In this document: piece after piece, positions 28,567-37,354 of the stretch
Position numbering within the stretch: the stretch's first letter is position 1
Layout of the letters: each line of letters starts with the position of its first letter
Origin: PALSA-505 sp963702235
Lineage (GTDB): Bacteria > Actinomycetota > Actinomycetes > Streptosporangiales > Streptosporangiaceae
NCBI GenBank assembly: GCA_963702235.1
Contig: CAVPBZ010000004.1
Span: forward strand, 94,159 to 158,158
Reading direction: 5' to 3'
DNA: 64,000 bases
Notes under the pieces: model-generated
Seen by the model: the letters and a program-made list of their open reading frames with translations, nothing else
Told to the model about the DNA's origin: nothing
The model's database searches: none
Made by a program: the position numbers and the translations under genes

Positions 28567-29747
28567 CCGCGGCGCCGGGCAGCCTGCGGGTGGCGCTGCT
28601 GACCAGGGAGTACCCGCCGGAGGTATACGGCGGGGCGGGAGTGCACGTGGAGTACCTGGCCAGGGAGCTGGCCGGGCTGGTGGACCTGACCGTGCACTGC
28701 CAGGGCGCGGACCGGCCCGGGGCGGTGGCGCATCACCCGTGGCGGCTGCTGGACGACGCGAATCCGGCGCTGCGGACGATCTCCGCTGACCTGTCGATGG
28801 CCGCCGCGACTGGCGGGGCCGACGTGGTGCACTCGCACACCTGGTACGCCAACCTGGGCGGCCACCTGGCGTCGCTGCTGTACGGGGTGCCGCACGTGGT
28901 CACCACGCACTCGCTGGAGCCGCTGCGGCCGTGGAAGGCCGAGCAGCTCGGCGGCGGCTACGAGCTGTCCTCCTGGGTCGAGCGGACCGCGGTCGAGGCC
29001 GCCGCCGCCGTGGTGGCGGTGTCCGACGGCATGCGCGCGGACGTGCTGTCCGCCTATCCCGCGGTGCGGCCGGAGCGGGTCAGGGTGATCCGCAACGGGA
29101 TCGACACCCGCGAGTATGCGCCGGATCCCGGCACCGATGTGCTGGCCAAGTACGGCGTGGACCCGGCCAGGCCCTACGTCATCTTCGTCGGCCGGGTCAC
29201 CAGGCAGAAGGGCCTGCCGGTGCTGCTGCGCGCGGCCGCCTGGCTCGACCCGGCCGCCCAGCTCGTGCTCTGCGCCGGGCAGCCGGACACGCCCGACCTC
29301 GCGGCCGAGGTGGACGAGCTGGTCGGGCAGCTCACCGCGGCCAGGTCCGGAGTGATCCTGATCTCCGGCATGCTGGCCAAGCGCGAGGTCATCCAGCTGC
29401 TGTCGCATGCCCGGGTATTCGCCTGCCCGTCGGTGTACGAGCCGCTCGGCATCGTGAACCTGGAGGCGATGGCGTGCCGCGCCGCGGTCGTGGCGTCCCG
29501 GGTGGGCGGCATCCCGGAGGTCGTGGCCGAGGGGGAGACCGGCCTGCTGGTGCCGCCGGGCGACCCGGAAGCGCTGGCCGAAGCGCTGAACGTCCTGGTG
29601 CGCGACCCGGACCTGGCGGCGGCGATGGGCCAGGCGGGCCGGGCGCGGGCCGCGGCAGAGTTCGAGTGGGCTGAGATCGCCGCGCAGACCGCGGCGCTCT
29701 ACCGCGAGCTGACCAGCCGAGGCGCGCTGACCGGCGGAGCTGGCTGA
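28563..29747 (+). CDS. glgA: GT4-family glycogen synthase / maltose-1-phosphate synthase
   Basis: 394 residues. The N-terminus LLTREYPPEVYGGAGVHVEYLARELA and the C-terminal nucleotide-sugar site (PYVIFVGRVTRQKGLPVLL, then CPSVYEPLGIVNLEAMAC) are typical of the short actinobacterial GlgA. Mycobacterial members of this group (GlgM) make alpha-maltose-1-phosphate from ADP-glucose rather than extending glycogen directly, so the exact product is open. It starts at a GTG overlapping the glgC stop. Confidence 0.93.
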   Translation: MTAAPGSLRVALLTREYPPEVYGGAGVHVEYLARELAGLVDLTVHCQGADRPGAVAHHPWRLLDDANPALRTISADLSMAAATGGADVVHSHTWYANLGGHLASLLYGVPHVVTTHSLEPLRPWKAEQLGGGYELSSWVERTAVEAAAAVVAVSDGMRADVLSAYPAVRPERVRVIRNGIDTREYAPDPGTDVLAKYGVDPARPYVIFVGRVTRQKGLPVLLRAAAWLDPAAQLVLCAGQPDTPDLAAEVDELVGQLTAARSGVILISGMLAKREVIQLLSHARVFACPSVYEPLGIVNLEAMACRAAVVASRVGGIPEVVAEGETGLLVPPGDPEALAEALNVLVRDPDLAAAMGQAGRARAAAEFEWAEIAAQTAALYRELTSRGALTGGAG

Positions 29748-29769
29748 CACGTACCGCAGGCCAGCTCCG
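29735..29769. terminator. Terminator between glgA and the NHL pseudogene
   Basis: CGGAGCTGGC (29735-29744) and GCCAGCTCCG (29760-29769) form a perfect 10-bp stem with a 15-nt loop that includes the glgA stop. It sits exactly between two convergent genes, so it can serve both. Confidence 0.65.
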
Positions 29770-30607
29770 TCAGCCCGATATCTCCCGGATCTGGGTGTTG
29801 GCCATGTCAGCGAACAGCACATTACCCGCGCCATCCACCGTGATACCGGTCGGGCCGGACAGCTCGGCGCTGATGGCGGGGCCGCTGTCCCCGGAGAACC
29901 CGGCGGTGCCGTCACCCGCGACCGTATACACGTCCCCCGCGGTCATCAGCTGGCCGTGACCACCCGGACCCGGTTGTTGTTGGTGTCGGCGATCAACAAA
30001 TTGCCCAGGCCGTCTACGGCCACGCCTTGCGGACCGGAAAACGCGGCGCTGGTGGCGGGGCCGCCGTCACCGGAGAACCCGGCGGTGCCGTCGCCCGCGA
30101 CCGTGTAGATGTCACCCGCGGTCATCGACTGGCCGTAGAACTGGCCGGTTCTGTGCGCCACCACCCGGATCAGCTGGTTACCGCCGTCGGCAACCACCAG
30201 GTCGCCGTGGTGGTCGACCGCGACACCGCAGGCGTCGCTCAGGTAGGCGCTGGTGGCCGGGCCGCCGTTCCCGAGCGGGCCGCTGAAACCGGTTCCCGCT
30301 GGCGTGCTGAGCATCCCGGTCTGCGAAGAAATCTTGCGGGCGTCGCGGAAGTCGCCGAAGTACACCGCACCGCCGCCGTAAGTGAGGCCGCACGGCAGCG
30401 TGAGATCTATCTTCGTGCCCTTGGCCGGGCCGCCGGGACCACCGGCGACGGTCGAGATGTCTCCGGCCACCGTGGGCCTGACCCGGTGCGGCACGGCCGA
30501 CGCCCGGGCTGCTCCCCGGCCACCGCGGCGATTGCTGCAGCTCCCGCAACGGCCGCAAGGAGGCCCCGGCTGAGGCGGCCCGTTCCAGCTGTCCGCATCT
30601 GACTCAT
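29770..30607 (-). pseudogene. Secreted NHL-repeat protein, broken by two frameshifts
   Basis: It starts at ATG 30607 after GGAGGG, with a clean signal peptide (MSQMRTAGTGRLSRGLLAAV and a hydrophobic core). The frame then shifts near 30515-30525 into SAVPHRVRPTVAGDISTVAGG. Repeats of the form AGDIYTVAGDGTAGFSGDGG...GVAVDGLGNLLIADTNNNRVRVV run to an early stop at 29946. One frame over, a further repeat (GQLMTAGDVYTVAGDG...ITVDGAGNVLFADMANTQIREISG) continues to the stop at 29770. The unit is ~58 residues, and two copies are also close DNA repeats (~29843-29945 and ~30020-30125). NHL propellers are extracellular binding or enzymatic scaffolds; the function here is unknown. Confidence 0.75.
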
Positions 30608-30876
30608 CGGAAGCCCTCCCCGTGTGCCCTGCCGGTGGCGCTACCCGTCAGCACGCACCGTCCGCCGCGAAACAGGCGGCTGAGTTGTTACGACGCGCCG
30701 GCGCCGTTCCAGGACTGCATGACCGCGGTACGCGTGCCCGGCGGTTATCCGTGACGGGCGTAGGTATCGCGGGTGACGCAGGTAAGGAAGGCGACTTGTG
30801 TCACGACGATGGTTGCGGTCCGGACGGCGCGGATTCACTGTGGCCGGCTGCCTGGCACGGCAGCACCTGGACGGTT
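30608..30876. other. Intergenic region
   Basis: About 270 nt between the NHL pseudogene start and the AurF-like gene's hairpin. Overlapping reading frames on both strands have no family signal and no good ribosome-binding site. It presumably holds the promoter for the NHL gene. Confidence 0.4.
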
Positions 30877-30903
30877 CCGCCGCGCGGCCGGGGCCCGCGG
30901 CGG
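30877..30903 (-). terminator. Possible terminator after the AurF-like gene
   Basis: CCGCCGCG (30877-30884) and CGCGGCGG (30896-30903) make an 8-bp GC stem with an 11-nt loop, 5 nt beyond the stop at 30909. There is no U tract. Confidence 0.45.
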
Positions 30904-30908
30904 GCGGG

Positions 30909-31874
30909 CTACCCGGCGTCCGGGGCGAGGAAGCCTGCCTTCTGCCAGATCGCGCGGGCCCGGCCGTCGAGGAAACCGACCTCTTCGAACGCCGCCATGG
31001 ACTTGCGGGAGGCCCACTGCTTCGTCGCCAGCCGGTGCGGGCTGCGGTCGGCGGTCGCCCGGGCGGCCTTCGGGTCCAGGCCCACCGCGGCGTAGGCGGA
31101 GGAGTGCACCAGGTTGCGGTTGATGATGCCGGACATGCCCCAGGCCAGCCGGGCCGCGGTCAGCTTCCGCCGGGTCGCTGAGCTCCTGGCCACCTGCCGC
31201 TTGAGCTCCTCGCGGGCGTACTTGATGTGCCGGGCTTCCTCGATCACGTGGATGCGGCTCACTTGGCGGACCAGCGGCTGGACCCGCTCGTCCGGGAAGG
31301 CGATGCGCTGCATGGCGTCGGTGAACTCCTCGATCACCAGGGTGGCCGCGAACATCAGCATCGGGTCGTGGAAGGACCCGAGCGCCTTGATCGCGTGGTA
31401 CTCCAGCGCGCGCGGGCGGTGCGTGGTCAGGCCGAACGTCCGCACCATCCGGCCGAACATCGTCGAGTGCCTGCACTCGTCGGCGGTCTCGGTCAGCGCG
31501 TAGGCGAAGTGGCTGCTGTCGTAGCGGGACCGGTAGGCGTGCTGGAGCAGGATCTGCATGAGGGCGAGCTCGGACCAGATGCCGAACGAGGCCATGCTGG
31601 CCACCTCGTGCTTGGTCAGCTCGATCTGCTGCTCCGGGGTGAGGCCGTCCCACAGCGGGGTCTCGTACAGCGAGCCCCCCTCCGGGGGGCCGTAGTACAG
31701 GCCGGGCACCGGCGGGGCATCCCAGTCAACGTCGGTGTCCGGGTCGAACGAGTGCTTGCGGGATGTCCTGATCAGCCGCTCGGCAATAACCTCGCGGTCG
31801 GTGAGCGCGAGCGTGTGGTTGCCGTCCTGACAGCTGATCACGGCGGTGCCCGCGTCGGTAACTGCGGTCATCAT
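30909..31874 (-). CDS. AurF-like diiron oxygenase
   Basis: 321 residues from the ATG at 31874, which overlaps the monooxygenase stop (ATGA) and follows AAGGAG by 7 nt. All-helical ferritin-like fold. Candidate iron ligands are Glu133 and His136 in ADECRH, Glu183 in VIEEF, and His209, Glu213 and His216 in HVIEEARH. This matches the p-aminobenzoate N-oxygenase AurF family, whose members oxidise amines or hydroxylate. Coupling to the upstream flavin monooxygenase suggests the two act on the same compound. The substrate cannot be read from the sequence. Confidence 0.85.
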   Translation of the reverse strand: MMTAVTDAGTAVISCQDGNHTLALTDREVIAERLIRTSRKHSFDPDTDVDWDAPPVPGLYYGPPEGGSLYETPLWDGLTPEQQIELTKHEVASMASFGIWSELALMQILLQHAYRSRYDSSHFAYALTETADECRHSTMFGRMVRTFGLTTHRPRALEYHAIKALGSFHDPMLMFAATLVIEEFTDAMQRIAFPDERVQPLVRQVSRIHVIEEARHIKYAREELKRQVARSSATRRKLTAARLAWGMSGIINRNLVHSSAYAAVGLDPKAARATADRSPHRLATKQWASRKSMAAFEEVGFLDGRARAIWQKAGFLAPDAG

Positions 31875-33373
31875 GATGCCGCTCCTTCGAAGATGAAATC
31901 GGCCGGCCTGACCCGGCGCATGCGCAGCCAGAAGCTGACGGTCGAGGCCGGCCACAGTGCACGGTTGACTCCCTCGGAGTCGAGGTACCAGCTAGCGCAG
32001 CCGCCCTTGAGCCAGACGCTGCCGCGAGACTTGTCCTGCACCCAGGCGTTGAACCGGTCCTGCGCGTCGGGCTTGACCTCGATCGAGGCGGCCCCGGACC
32101 TGGCCACCAGCCGCAGGCAGCTCATGATGTACCGGACCTGGGACTCGATCATAAAGATGATCGAGTTGTGGCCGAGCCCGGTATTGGGCCCGACCAGGAA
32201 GAACAGGTTGGGGAAGCCGGTCACGGTGGTGCCCAGGTGGGCGGTGACGCCGGTCCGCCAGGCGTCGGTGATGTGCAGCCCGTTCCGGCCGACGATGTGC
32301 GACTTGGCCATGGCGTCGGTCACGTGGAAGCCGGTGCCGAAGATGATCGTGTCCGCCTCGATCTCCCGGCCGTCCCTGGTGCGGATCGAGCGCTCCCGGA
32401 TCTCGGCGATGCCCGCCGTCTCCAGCTCCACGCCCGGCCGGCTGAACACCGGGTAGTAGTCGCTGGAGACCAGCGCGCGCTTGCAGCCGAGGGTGTAGGC
32501 CGGGGTGAGCTTGCGGCGCAGGGCGGGGTCGGCGACCTGGCGGGCGATGTGGGCCCGGCCGAGCCGCTCGGCGGCCTTGATGAGCTTCGGGTGCTCGAAG
32601 CCGAGGACGAAGCTCTCCTGCAGCCAGTAGATCATGTTGCGGTGCGCGGTCATGGTCAGCGGGGTCCGCTGGAACCTGCGCTTCTGCGCCTCGGTGAAGG
32701 CGCGGTCCGGGCGGGGCAGGACCCACGGCGCGGTGCGCTGGAACACGGTGAGGTGCGCGGTCCTGTCCACGATCTGCGGGACGAACTGGATGGCCGAGGC
32801 GCCGGTGCCGATGACCGCGACCCGCTGGCCGGCCAGGTCGTGGGCGTGGTCCCACTGCGCCGAGTGGAAGGCCTTGCCCTCGAACCGCTCCAGGCCAGGC
32901 AGCTCGGGGACGTTCGGCTGGTGCAGCGGGCCCTGGCCGATGACCAGGGCCCGGCCGCGGACGACGCTGCCGTCGGCGGTGGTGATATCCCAGGCGGCAC
33001 TGGCCTCGTCATACTCGGCCCCGGTCACCTCGGCGCCGAACCTGATGTGCGGCCGCAGCCCGAACTTGTCCACGCAGTGCTCGATGTAGCCCAGGATTTC
33101 CGGCTGCGTCGCGAACTCGCGGCTCCAGTCGGACTTGGGCTCGAAGGAGTACGAGTACAGGTGCGACCTGATGTCGCAGGCACAGCCCGGGTAGGTGTTC
33201 TCCCGCCAGGTGCCGCCGACCCGGTCCGCCTTCTCCAGGATGACGAAGTCGCGCAGGCCGGCCTTCTTCAGCGCGATCGCCATGCCGATCCCGGCGAAGC
33301 CCGTGCCCACGATCACGACCGGGTGAGCGCGCGCGGTGCTGGCGTCGCCGCGGGTGTCCGTGGGCAGGCCCAT
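31871..33373 (-). CDS. Baeyer-Villiger-type flavin monooxygenase
   Basis: 500 residues from the ATG at 33373, preceded by AGGAG at 7 nt. FAD-binding GTGFAGIGMAIALKKAG lies near the N-terminus (~22). The Baeyer-Villiger fingerprint FxGxxxHxxxWD is present as FEGKAFHSAQWD (~165), followed by the NADPH-binding GTGASA (~185). The family converts ketones to esters or oxidises heteroatoms with O2 and NADPH; MymA-like actinobacterial members are a comparison. It is transcribed divergently from a TetR gene, from a promoter that contains a palindrome. Confidence 0.93.
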   Translation of the reverse strand: MGLPTDTRGDASTARAHPVVIVGTGFAGIGMAIALKKAGLRDFVILEKADRVGGTWRENTYPGCACDIRSHLYSYSFEPKSDWSREFATQPEILGYIEHCVDKFGLRPHIRFGAEVTGAEYDEASAAWDITTADGSVVRGRALVIGQGPLHQPNVPELPGLERFEGKAFHSAQWDHAHDLAGQRVAVIGTGASAIQFVPQIVDRTAHLTVFQRTAPWVLPRPDRAFTEAQKRRFQRTPLTMTAHRNMIYWLQESFVLGFEHPKLIKAAERLGRAHIARQVADPALRRKLTPAYTLGCKRALVSSDYYPVFSRPGVELETAGIAEIRERSIRTRDGREIEADTIIFGTGFHVTDAMAKSHIVGRNGLHITDAWRTGVTAHLGTTVTGFPNLFFLVGPNTGLGHNSIIFMIESQVRYIMSCLRLVARSGAASIEVKPDAQDRFNAWVQDKSRGSVWLKGGCASWYLDSEGVNRALWPASTVSFWLRMRRVRPADFIFEGAAS

Positions 33374-33424
33374 GCCGGTGCTCCTCTGGCTGTTCGGCTC
33401 ACCGTATTCGTACCATTGAAACAC

Positions 33425-33453
33425 AAGATACATTCTTTGCATATTTGTATCAA
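33425..33453 (-). promoter_or_regulatory. Promoter and TetR operator of the monooxygenase operon
   Basis: On the minus strand TTGATA (33453-33448), a 17-nt spacer and TATCTT (33430-33425) form a good sigma-70-like promoter in an AT-rich island. The palindrome GATACA-N13-TGTATC (33427-33451) lies across the -10, spacer and -35. It therefore fits an operator for the divergent TetR-family regulator. The 5' UTR would be ~45 nt. Confidence 0.65.
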
Positions 33454-33531
33454 GGCGTAGGGTCGGGGGCACAGGATTCAGGCCTGGACGGGGCGGGCAG
33501 TGTCCCATCGGATCCAGGCGGAAGGCGGAGG

Positions 33532-34200
33532 ATGGTCATCGATCTGCTGCGCATGGCGCAGGCACGCGATCACGGCGAGGATGCCGACTCGGTGACCGGG
33601 CGCATCCTGGACGCCGCGCTCGGCCAGTTCGAGGACTTCGGGCTGCGGCGGTCCACGATGGAGGACATCGCCCGGCGCTGCGGGCTGTCCCGGATCACGA
33701 TCTACCGCAGGTTCCCCAAGAAGGAGAACCTCATCGAGGCGGTCGTGCTGCGTGAGCTGCGGAACTTCCTCGGCGATCTGGTCAGCGTGGGCGGCCCGGA
33801 CATCTCCCCCGAGGACCGCATGATCGAGCGTCTCGCCTTCGCCTTGCAGTACCTGCGCAACCACCCGTTGCTGCGCCGCCTGCTGCGCACCGAGCCGGAG
33901 GCGATCCTGCCGTCTCTCACCGTGAACGGCGGGCCGGTGGTGGACCTGGCGCGGGAACAGGTCGCGGCCTTCATCCGCCGGGATCTGTTCGGGTCGCGGC
34001 CGCCGCCCGCCCTGGCCGAGCGGCGCATCCAGACGATCGCCGAGCTCGGCGTCAGGATCGTCCTGTCGTTCATCCTGACCCCGTCAAGCGCCATCCCGAT
34101 GACCACTCTGGACGACGCCAGGGCCTTCGCCCGCGAACTCATCACCCCGGTGCGGGCGGGCTTGCTCAGCGCGGACACGCCGATGAAGGCCGGCTCCTAG
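33532..34200 (+). CDS. TetR-family transcriptional regulator
   Basis: 222 residues. The N-terminal helix-turn-helix reads ILDAALGQFEDFGLRRSTMEDIARRCGLSRITIYRRFPKKENLIEAVV, the TetR signature. The C-terminal ligand-binding domain is hydrophobic and variable. The ATG at 33532 is chosen because it directly follows a GGCGGAGG tract; a longer frame begins inside the operator. It most likely represses the divergent monooxygenase / AurF-like operon, and perhaps itself. Confidence 0.92.
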   Translation: MVIDLLRMAQARDHGEDADSVTGRILDAALGQFEDFGLRRSTMEDIARRCGLSRITIYRRFPKKENLIEAVVLRELRNFLGDLVSVGGPDISPEDRMIERLAFALQYLRNHPLLRRLLRTEPEAILPSLTVNGGPVVDLAREQVAAFIRRDLFGSRPPPALAERRIQTIAELGVRIVLSFILTPSSAIPMTTLDDARAFARELITPVRAGLLSADTPMKAGS

Positions 34201-34254
34201 CGCCGGCCGCCCGGTCAGCGGGCGCCGCGGCGGGCGCTAGTCAGCGGGCGCTGG

Positions 34255-35472
34255 TCACCGGGCGGCGCGGCGGGCGCGCTCCACGGCCTCGCCGATCACC
34301 GCGCCGACGGCGGCCACGTCGGCCTGGCCCGACGTGCGGCCGAGGGAGAACCGCAGCGAACCGCGCGCCCTGGCCTCGCCGGCGCCCATGGCGAGCAGCA
34401 CGTGGCTGGGCTCGGCCACGCCCGCGGTGCAGGCCGACCCGGTGGAGCAGGCGATCCCCTTGGCATCGAGCAGCATGAGCAGCGCGTCGCCCTCGCAGCC
34501 GGGGAAGGAGAAATGCACGTTGCCCGGCAGCCGGTCCGGGCCCGGCGGCGGGCCGTTGAGGACCGCGTCCGGCACCGCGGCCCGGATCTGCCCGATCAGG
34601 TCGCCGGCCAGCGCGGTCAGCCTGCGGCCCTCATCGGCCACCTGCTTGGTGGTCAGCTGGACCGCGGTCGCGAACGCCCTGATGGCCGGCGTGTCGAGGG
34701 TGCCCGACCTGATATCGCGCTCCTGGCCGCCGCCGTGCAGCACGGGCACCGGCTCGAGGTGACGGGCGAGCAGCAGCGCGCCCACGCCGACCGGGCCGCC
34801 GAGCTTGTGCCCGCTGATGCTGAGCGCGTCGGCTCCCGTGGCGGCGAAGTCCAGCGGCAGCTGGGCGGCGGCCTGGACGGCGTCGCTGTGGAACAGGATG
34901 CCGTGCTCGCGGGCCACGGCGGCGAGCTCGCCGACCGGCTGGATGGTGCCCACCTCGTTGTTCGCCCACATGACGCTGATCACGGCCACGCTGTCCGGCT
35001 CGGTCCCGATGGCCGTGCGCAGCCCCGCCGGGCTGACCAGCCCGGCGCTGTCCACCGGCAGCCAGGTCACCTCGGCGCCCTCGTGGCCGGCCAGCCAGTG
35101 CACGCTGTCCAGCACGGCGTGATGCTCGATGGGGGTGGCCAGCACCCGGCGGCGGACGGCGCTGCCGTCCCGCCTGGCCCAGTACAGGCCCTTCACGGCG
35201 AGGTTGTCCGCCTCGGTGCCGCCGCTGGTGAAGATCACCTCGCTCGGCCGGGCCCCGAAGGCCTCGGCGATCACCTCGCGCGACTCCTCGACCACCCGGC
35301 GGGCGCGGCGGCCCGCGTTGTGCAGCGACGACGGATTGCCGAGCCTGGCCAGCTCCTCGGCCATCGTCTCGAGCACCTCGGGCAGCAGCGGCGTGGTGGC
35401 CGCGTGATCCAGGTAAACGAGGCAGCCAGATGCCGGCTCCGGTGACCTGGCCACGCCGTCGAGATACCCCAT
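34255..35472 (-). CDS. iscS: Cysteine desulfurase
   Basis: 405 residues, PLP-dependent. The N-terminal motif is VYLDHAATTPLLPEV. The PLP lysine lies in SGHKLGGPVGVGALL (~222) and the catalytic cysteine in CSTGSACTAG (~342). It provides persulfide sulfur for tRNA thiolation by MnmA and perhaps for Fe-S clusters. It lies 41 nt downstream of etfA on the same strand. In related genomes mnmA normally follows at once; here an accessory block intervenes. The symbol follows common usage; NifS/IscS subtype is not proven. Confidence 0.93.
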   Translation of the reverse strand: MGYLDGVARSPEPASGCLVYLDHAATTPLLPEVLETMAEELARLGNPSSLHNAGRRARRVVEESREVIAEAFGARPSEVIFTSGGTEADNLAVKGLYWARRDGSAVRRRVLATPIEHHAVLDSVHWLAGHEGAEVTWLPVDSAGLVSPAGLRTAIGTEPDSVAVISVMWANNEVGTIQPVGELAAVAREHGILFHSDAVQAAAQLPLDFAATGADALSISGHKLGGPVGVGALLLARHLEPVPVLHGGGQERDIRSGTLDTPAIRAFATAVQLTTKQVADEGRRLTALAGDLIGQIRAAVPDAVLNGPPPGPDRLPGNVHFSFPGCEGDALLMLLDAKGIACSTGSACTAGVAEPSHVLLAMGAGEARARGSLRFSLGRTSGQADVAAVGAVIGEAVERARRAAR

Positions 35473-35513
35473 GACGCGCTCAGCCTACCGGCAGCCCGGG
35501 CGGTCCTCCGTGC

Positions 35514-36476
35514 TCACGCGTGGCCGCGCTTGCCGATCTCCTCGACGAGCTGCGGCACCACCGTGAACAGGTCACCGACCACGCCGAAGTCGGCGAGCTC
35601 GAAGATCGGCGCCTCCGGGTCCTTGTTGATCACCATGATCGTCTTGGACGTCTGCATCCCGGCCCGGTGCTGGATGGCGCCGGAGATGCCGACCGCCAGG
35701 TAGAGCTGGGGCGCGACGGTCTTGCCGGTCTGGCCGACCTGGAACTGGTGCGGGTACCAGCCTGCGTCCGTCGCGGCGCGGGACGCCCCGACGGCCGCGC
35801 CCAGCGAGTCGGCCAGCTGCTCGATCAGCGTGAACTGCTCCGCGCTGCCGACTCCCCTGCCGCCGGAGACCACGATGGATGCCTCGGTGAGCTCCGGCCG
35901 TTCGCCCCGCTCCTGCTGCACGCGCTCGGTCACCCGGGCGCTCGTGGCCGCGTCGGTGAGCTCGACCTGCACCGGGACGAGCTCCGCCGCGGCCGGCTCG
36001 GCCGCGGGCTCGGGAGTCACCGAGTTGGGCCGGACCGCGATGATCGGGGTCCCGGTCCGCACCCTGGAGTGCACCACGATGGAACCGCCGAAGATGGACT
36101 GCTCGGCCACCAGGGCGTCGTCCAGCCCGATCGCGTCGGTGATCACGCCCGATCCCGTCTTCACCGCGAGCCGGCCGGCGATCTCCTTGCCCTCGGTGCT
36201 CCCGGCGACGAGCACGGCGGCCGGGGACTTCGCCGCGACCACCGCGGCGAGCGCTTCGGCCTTGGGGGCGACCACGTACTCGTCGAAGCCAGCGCCGTCG
36301 GCCACGTACACCCGGACCGCGCCGAACTCGGCCAGCCGGTCCCGGCCCGCCTCGGCGTCCGGTCCGGTCCAGACCACGGCGGGCTCACCGATGCGGCGGG
36401 CCAGCGTCAGCAGCTCGCAGGTGACCTTCTTGACCTCGCCGCCGACGTGCTCGGCGAATACCAGCACCTCAGCCAT
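35514..36476 (-). CDS. etfA: Electron transfer flavoprotein alpha subunit
   Basis: 320 residues. The C-terminal FAD domain is intact: VVSGGRGVGSAEQFTLIEQLADSLGAAVG, QVGQTGKTVAPQLYLAVGISGAIQH and MVINKDPEAPIFELADFGVVGD. It carries electrons from acyl-CoA and other dehydrogenases to the quinone pool. It follows etfB by 15 nt. Confidence 0.97.
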   Translation of the reverse strand: MAEVLVFAEHVGGEVKKVTCELLTLARRIGEPAVVWTGPDAEAGRDRLAEFGAVRVYVADGAGFDEYVVAPKAEALAAVVAAKSPAAVLVAGSTEGKEIAGRLAVKTGSGVITDAIGLDDALVAEQSIFGGSIVVHSRVRTGTPIIAVRPNSVTPEPAAEPAAAELVPVQVELTDAATSARVTERVQQERGERPELTEASIVVSGGRGVGSAEQFTLIEQLADSLGAAVGASRAATDAGWYPHQFQVGQTGKTVAPQLYLAVGISGAIQHRAGMQTSKTIMVINKDPEAPIFELADFGVVGDLFTVVPQLVEEIGKRGHA

Positions 36477-36491
36477 GCCTGCGTGCTCCTC

Positions 36492-37271
36492 TCAGATGAA
36501 CTTCTGCGCGGCGAGGTACTCGGCCGCCTTGGTGCCGCCGTCGCCGTCGTCCTTCACGATCGTGCCCGCCGCCCGGGGCGGGCGCTCGGCGAAGCTGACG
36601 ACCTCGGTCGCCGCCGCGGCCAGGCCGACCTGGCCGGCGTCGATGCCGAGGTCGGCGAGGCTGAGCGTCTCGACCGGCTTCTTCTTCGCCGCCATGATGC
36701 CCTTGAACGAGGGGTAGCGCGGCTCGTTGATCTTCTCCACCACGCTGACCACCGCGGGCAGCGCGGCCTCGACCTTGTCGTAGCCGTAGTCGGCCTGGCG
36801 GTTGATCCTGATCGCGGTCCCGTCGATCTCCACCTTGCTGGCCAGCGACATCTGCGGGACGCCCAGCCGCTCGGACAGCATGGCCGCGAGCACGCCCATC
36901 CTGGCGTCGGTCAACTCCGAGCCGAGGATGACGAGATCGAACCCGGTCCTCGTCAGCACCTGGGCGATGACCTGCGAGGTCTGCAGGGCGTCCGAGCCGG
37001 CCAGGCCGTCGTCCAGCACGTGCACGGCCTTGTCGCAGCCCATCGACAGCGCCTTGCGGATCGACTCCGCCGCCTTCTGCGGTCCCATCGACAGGACCGT
37101 CACCTCGCCGCCCTGAGCCTCGGCGATCTGCAGGGCTTCCTCGATCGCGTACTCGTCGAGCTCGTTGATCACCCCGTCCACGCCGGCCCGGTCAACGGTG
37201 GAGTCCTCCGGCCTCAGCTTCCGCTCCATCCCGGTGTCCGGGACCTGCTTGACGCACACGACGATATTCAT
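36492..37271 (-). CDS. etfB: Electron transfer flavoprotein beta subunit
   Basis: 259 residues, starting NIVVCVKQVPDTGMERKL. The AMP-binding ETF-beta region VLTRTGFDLVILGSELTDARMGVLAAMLSERL and the signature VEKINEPRYPSFKGIMAAKKKPV are present. It is the first gene of etfB-etfA-cysteine desulfurase. Confidence 0.97.
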   Translation of the reverse strand: MNIVVCVKQVPDTGMERKLRPEDSTVDRAGVDGVINELDEYAIEEALQIAEAQGGEVTVLSMGPQKAAESIRKALSMGCDKAVHVLDDGLAGSDALQTSQVIAQVLTRTGFDLVILGSELTDARMGVLAAMLSERLGVPQMSLASKVEIDGTAIRINRQADYGYDKVEAALPAVVSVVEKINEPRYPSFKGIMAAKKKPVETLSLADLGIDAGQVGLAAAATEVVSFAERPPRAAGTIVKDDGDGGTKAAEYLAAQKFI

Positions 37272-37354
37272 GGTCGGTGGCCGACCTCCTCGATTCCGAA
37301 CTTGCCCTGCGCTGCTGCCATGTTACCGGTGAGTAGGAACCCGGCCAAACTTCG

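Noticed and set aside
30622..31181. Plus-strand frames over the NHL / AurF-like intergenic region
   Set aside because: They run into the antisense of the diiron oxygenase and show no motif or ribosome-binding site.
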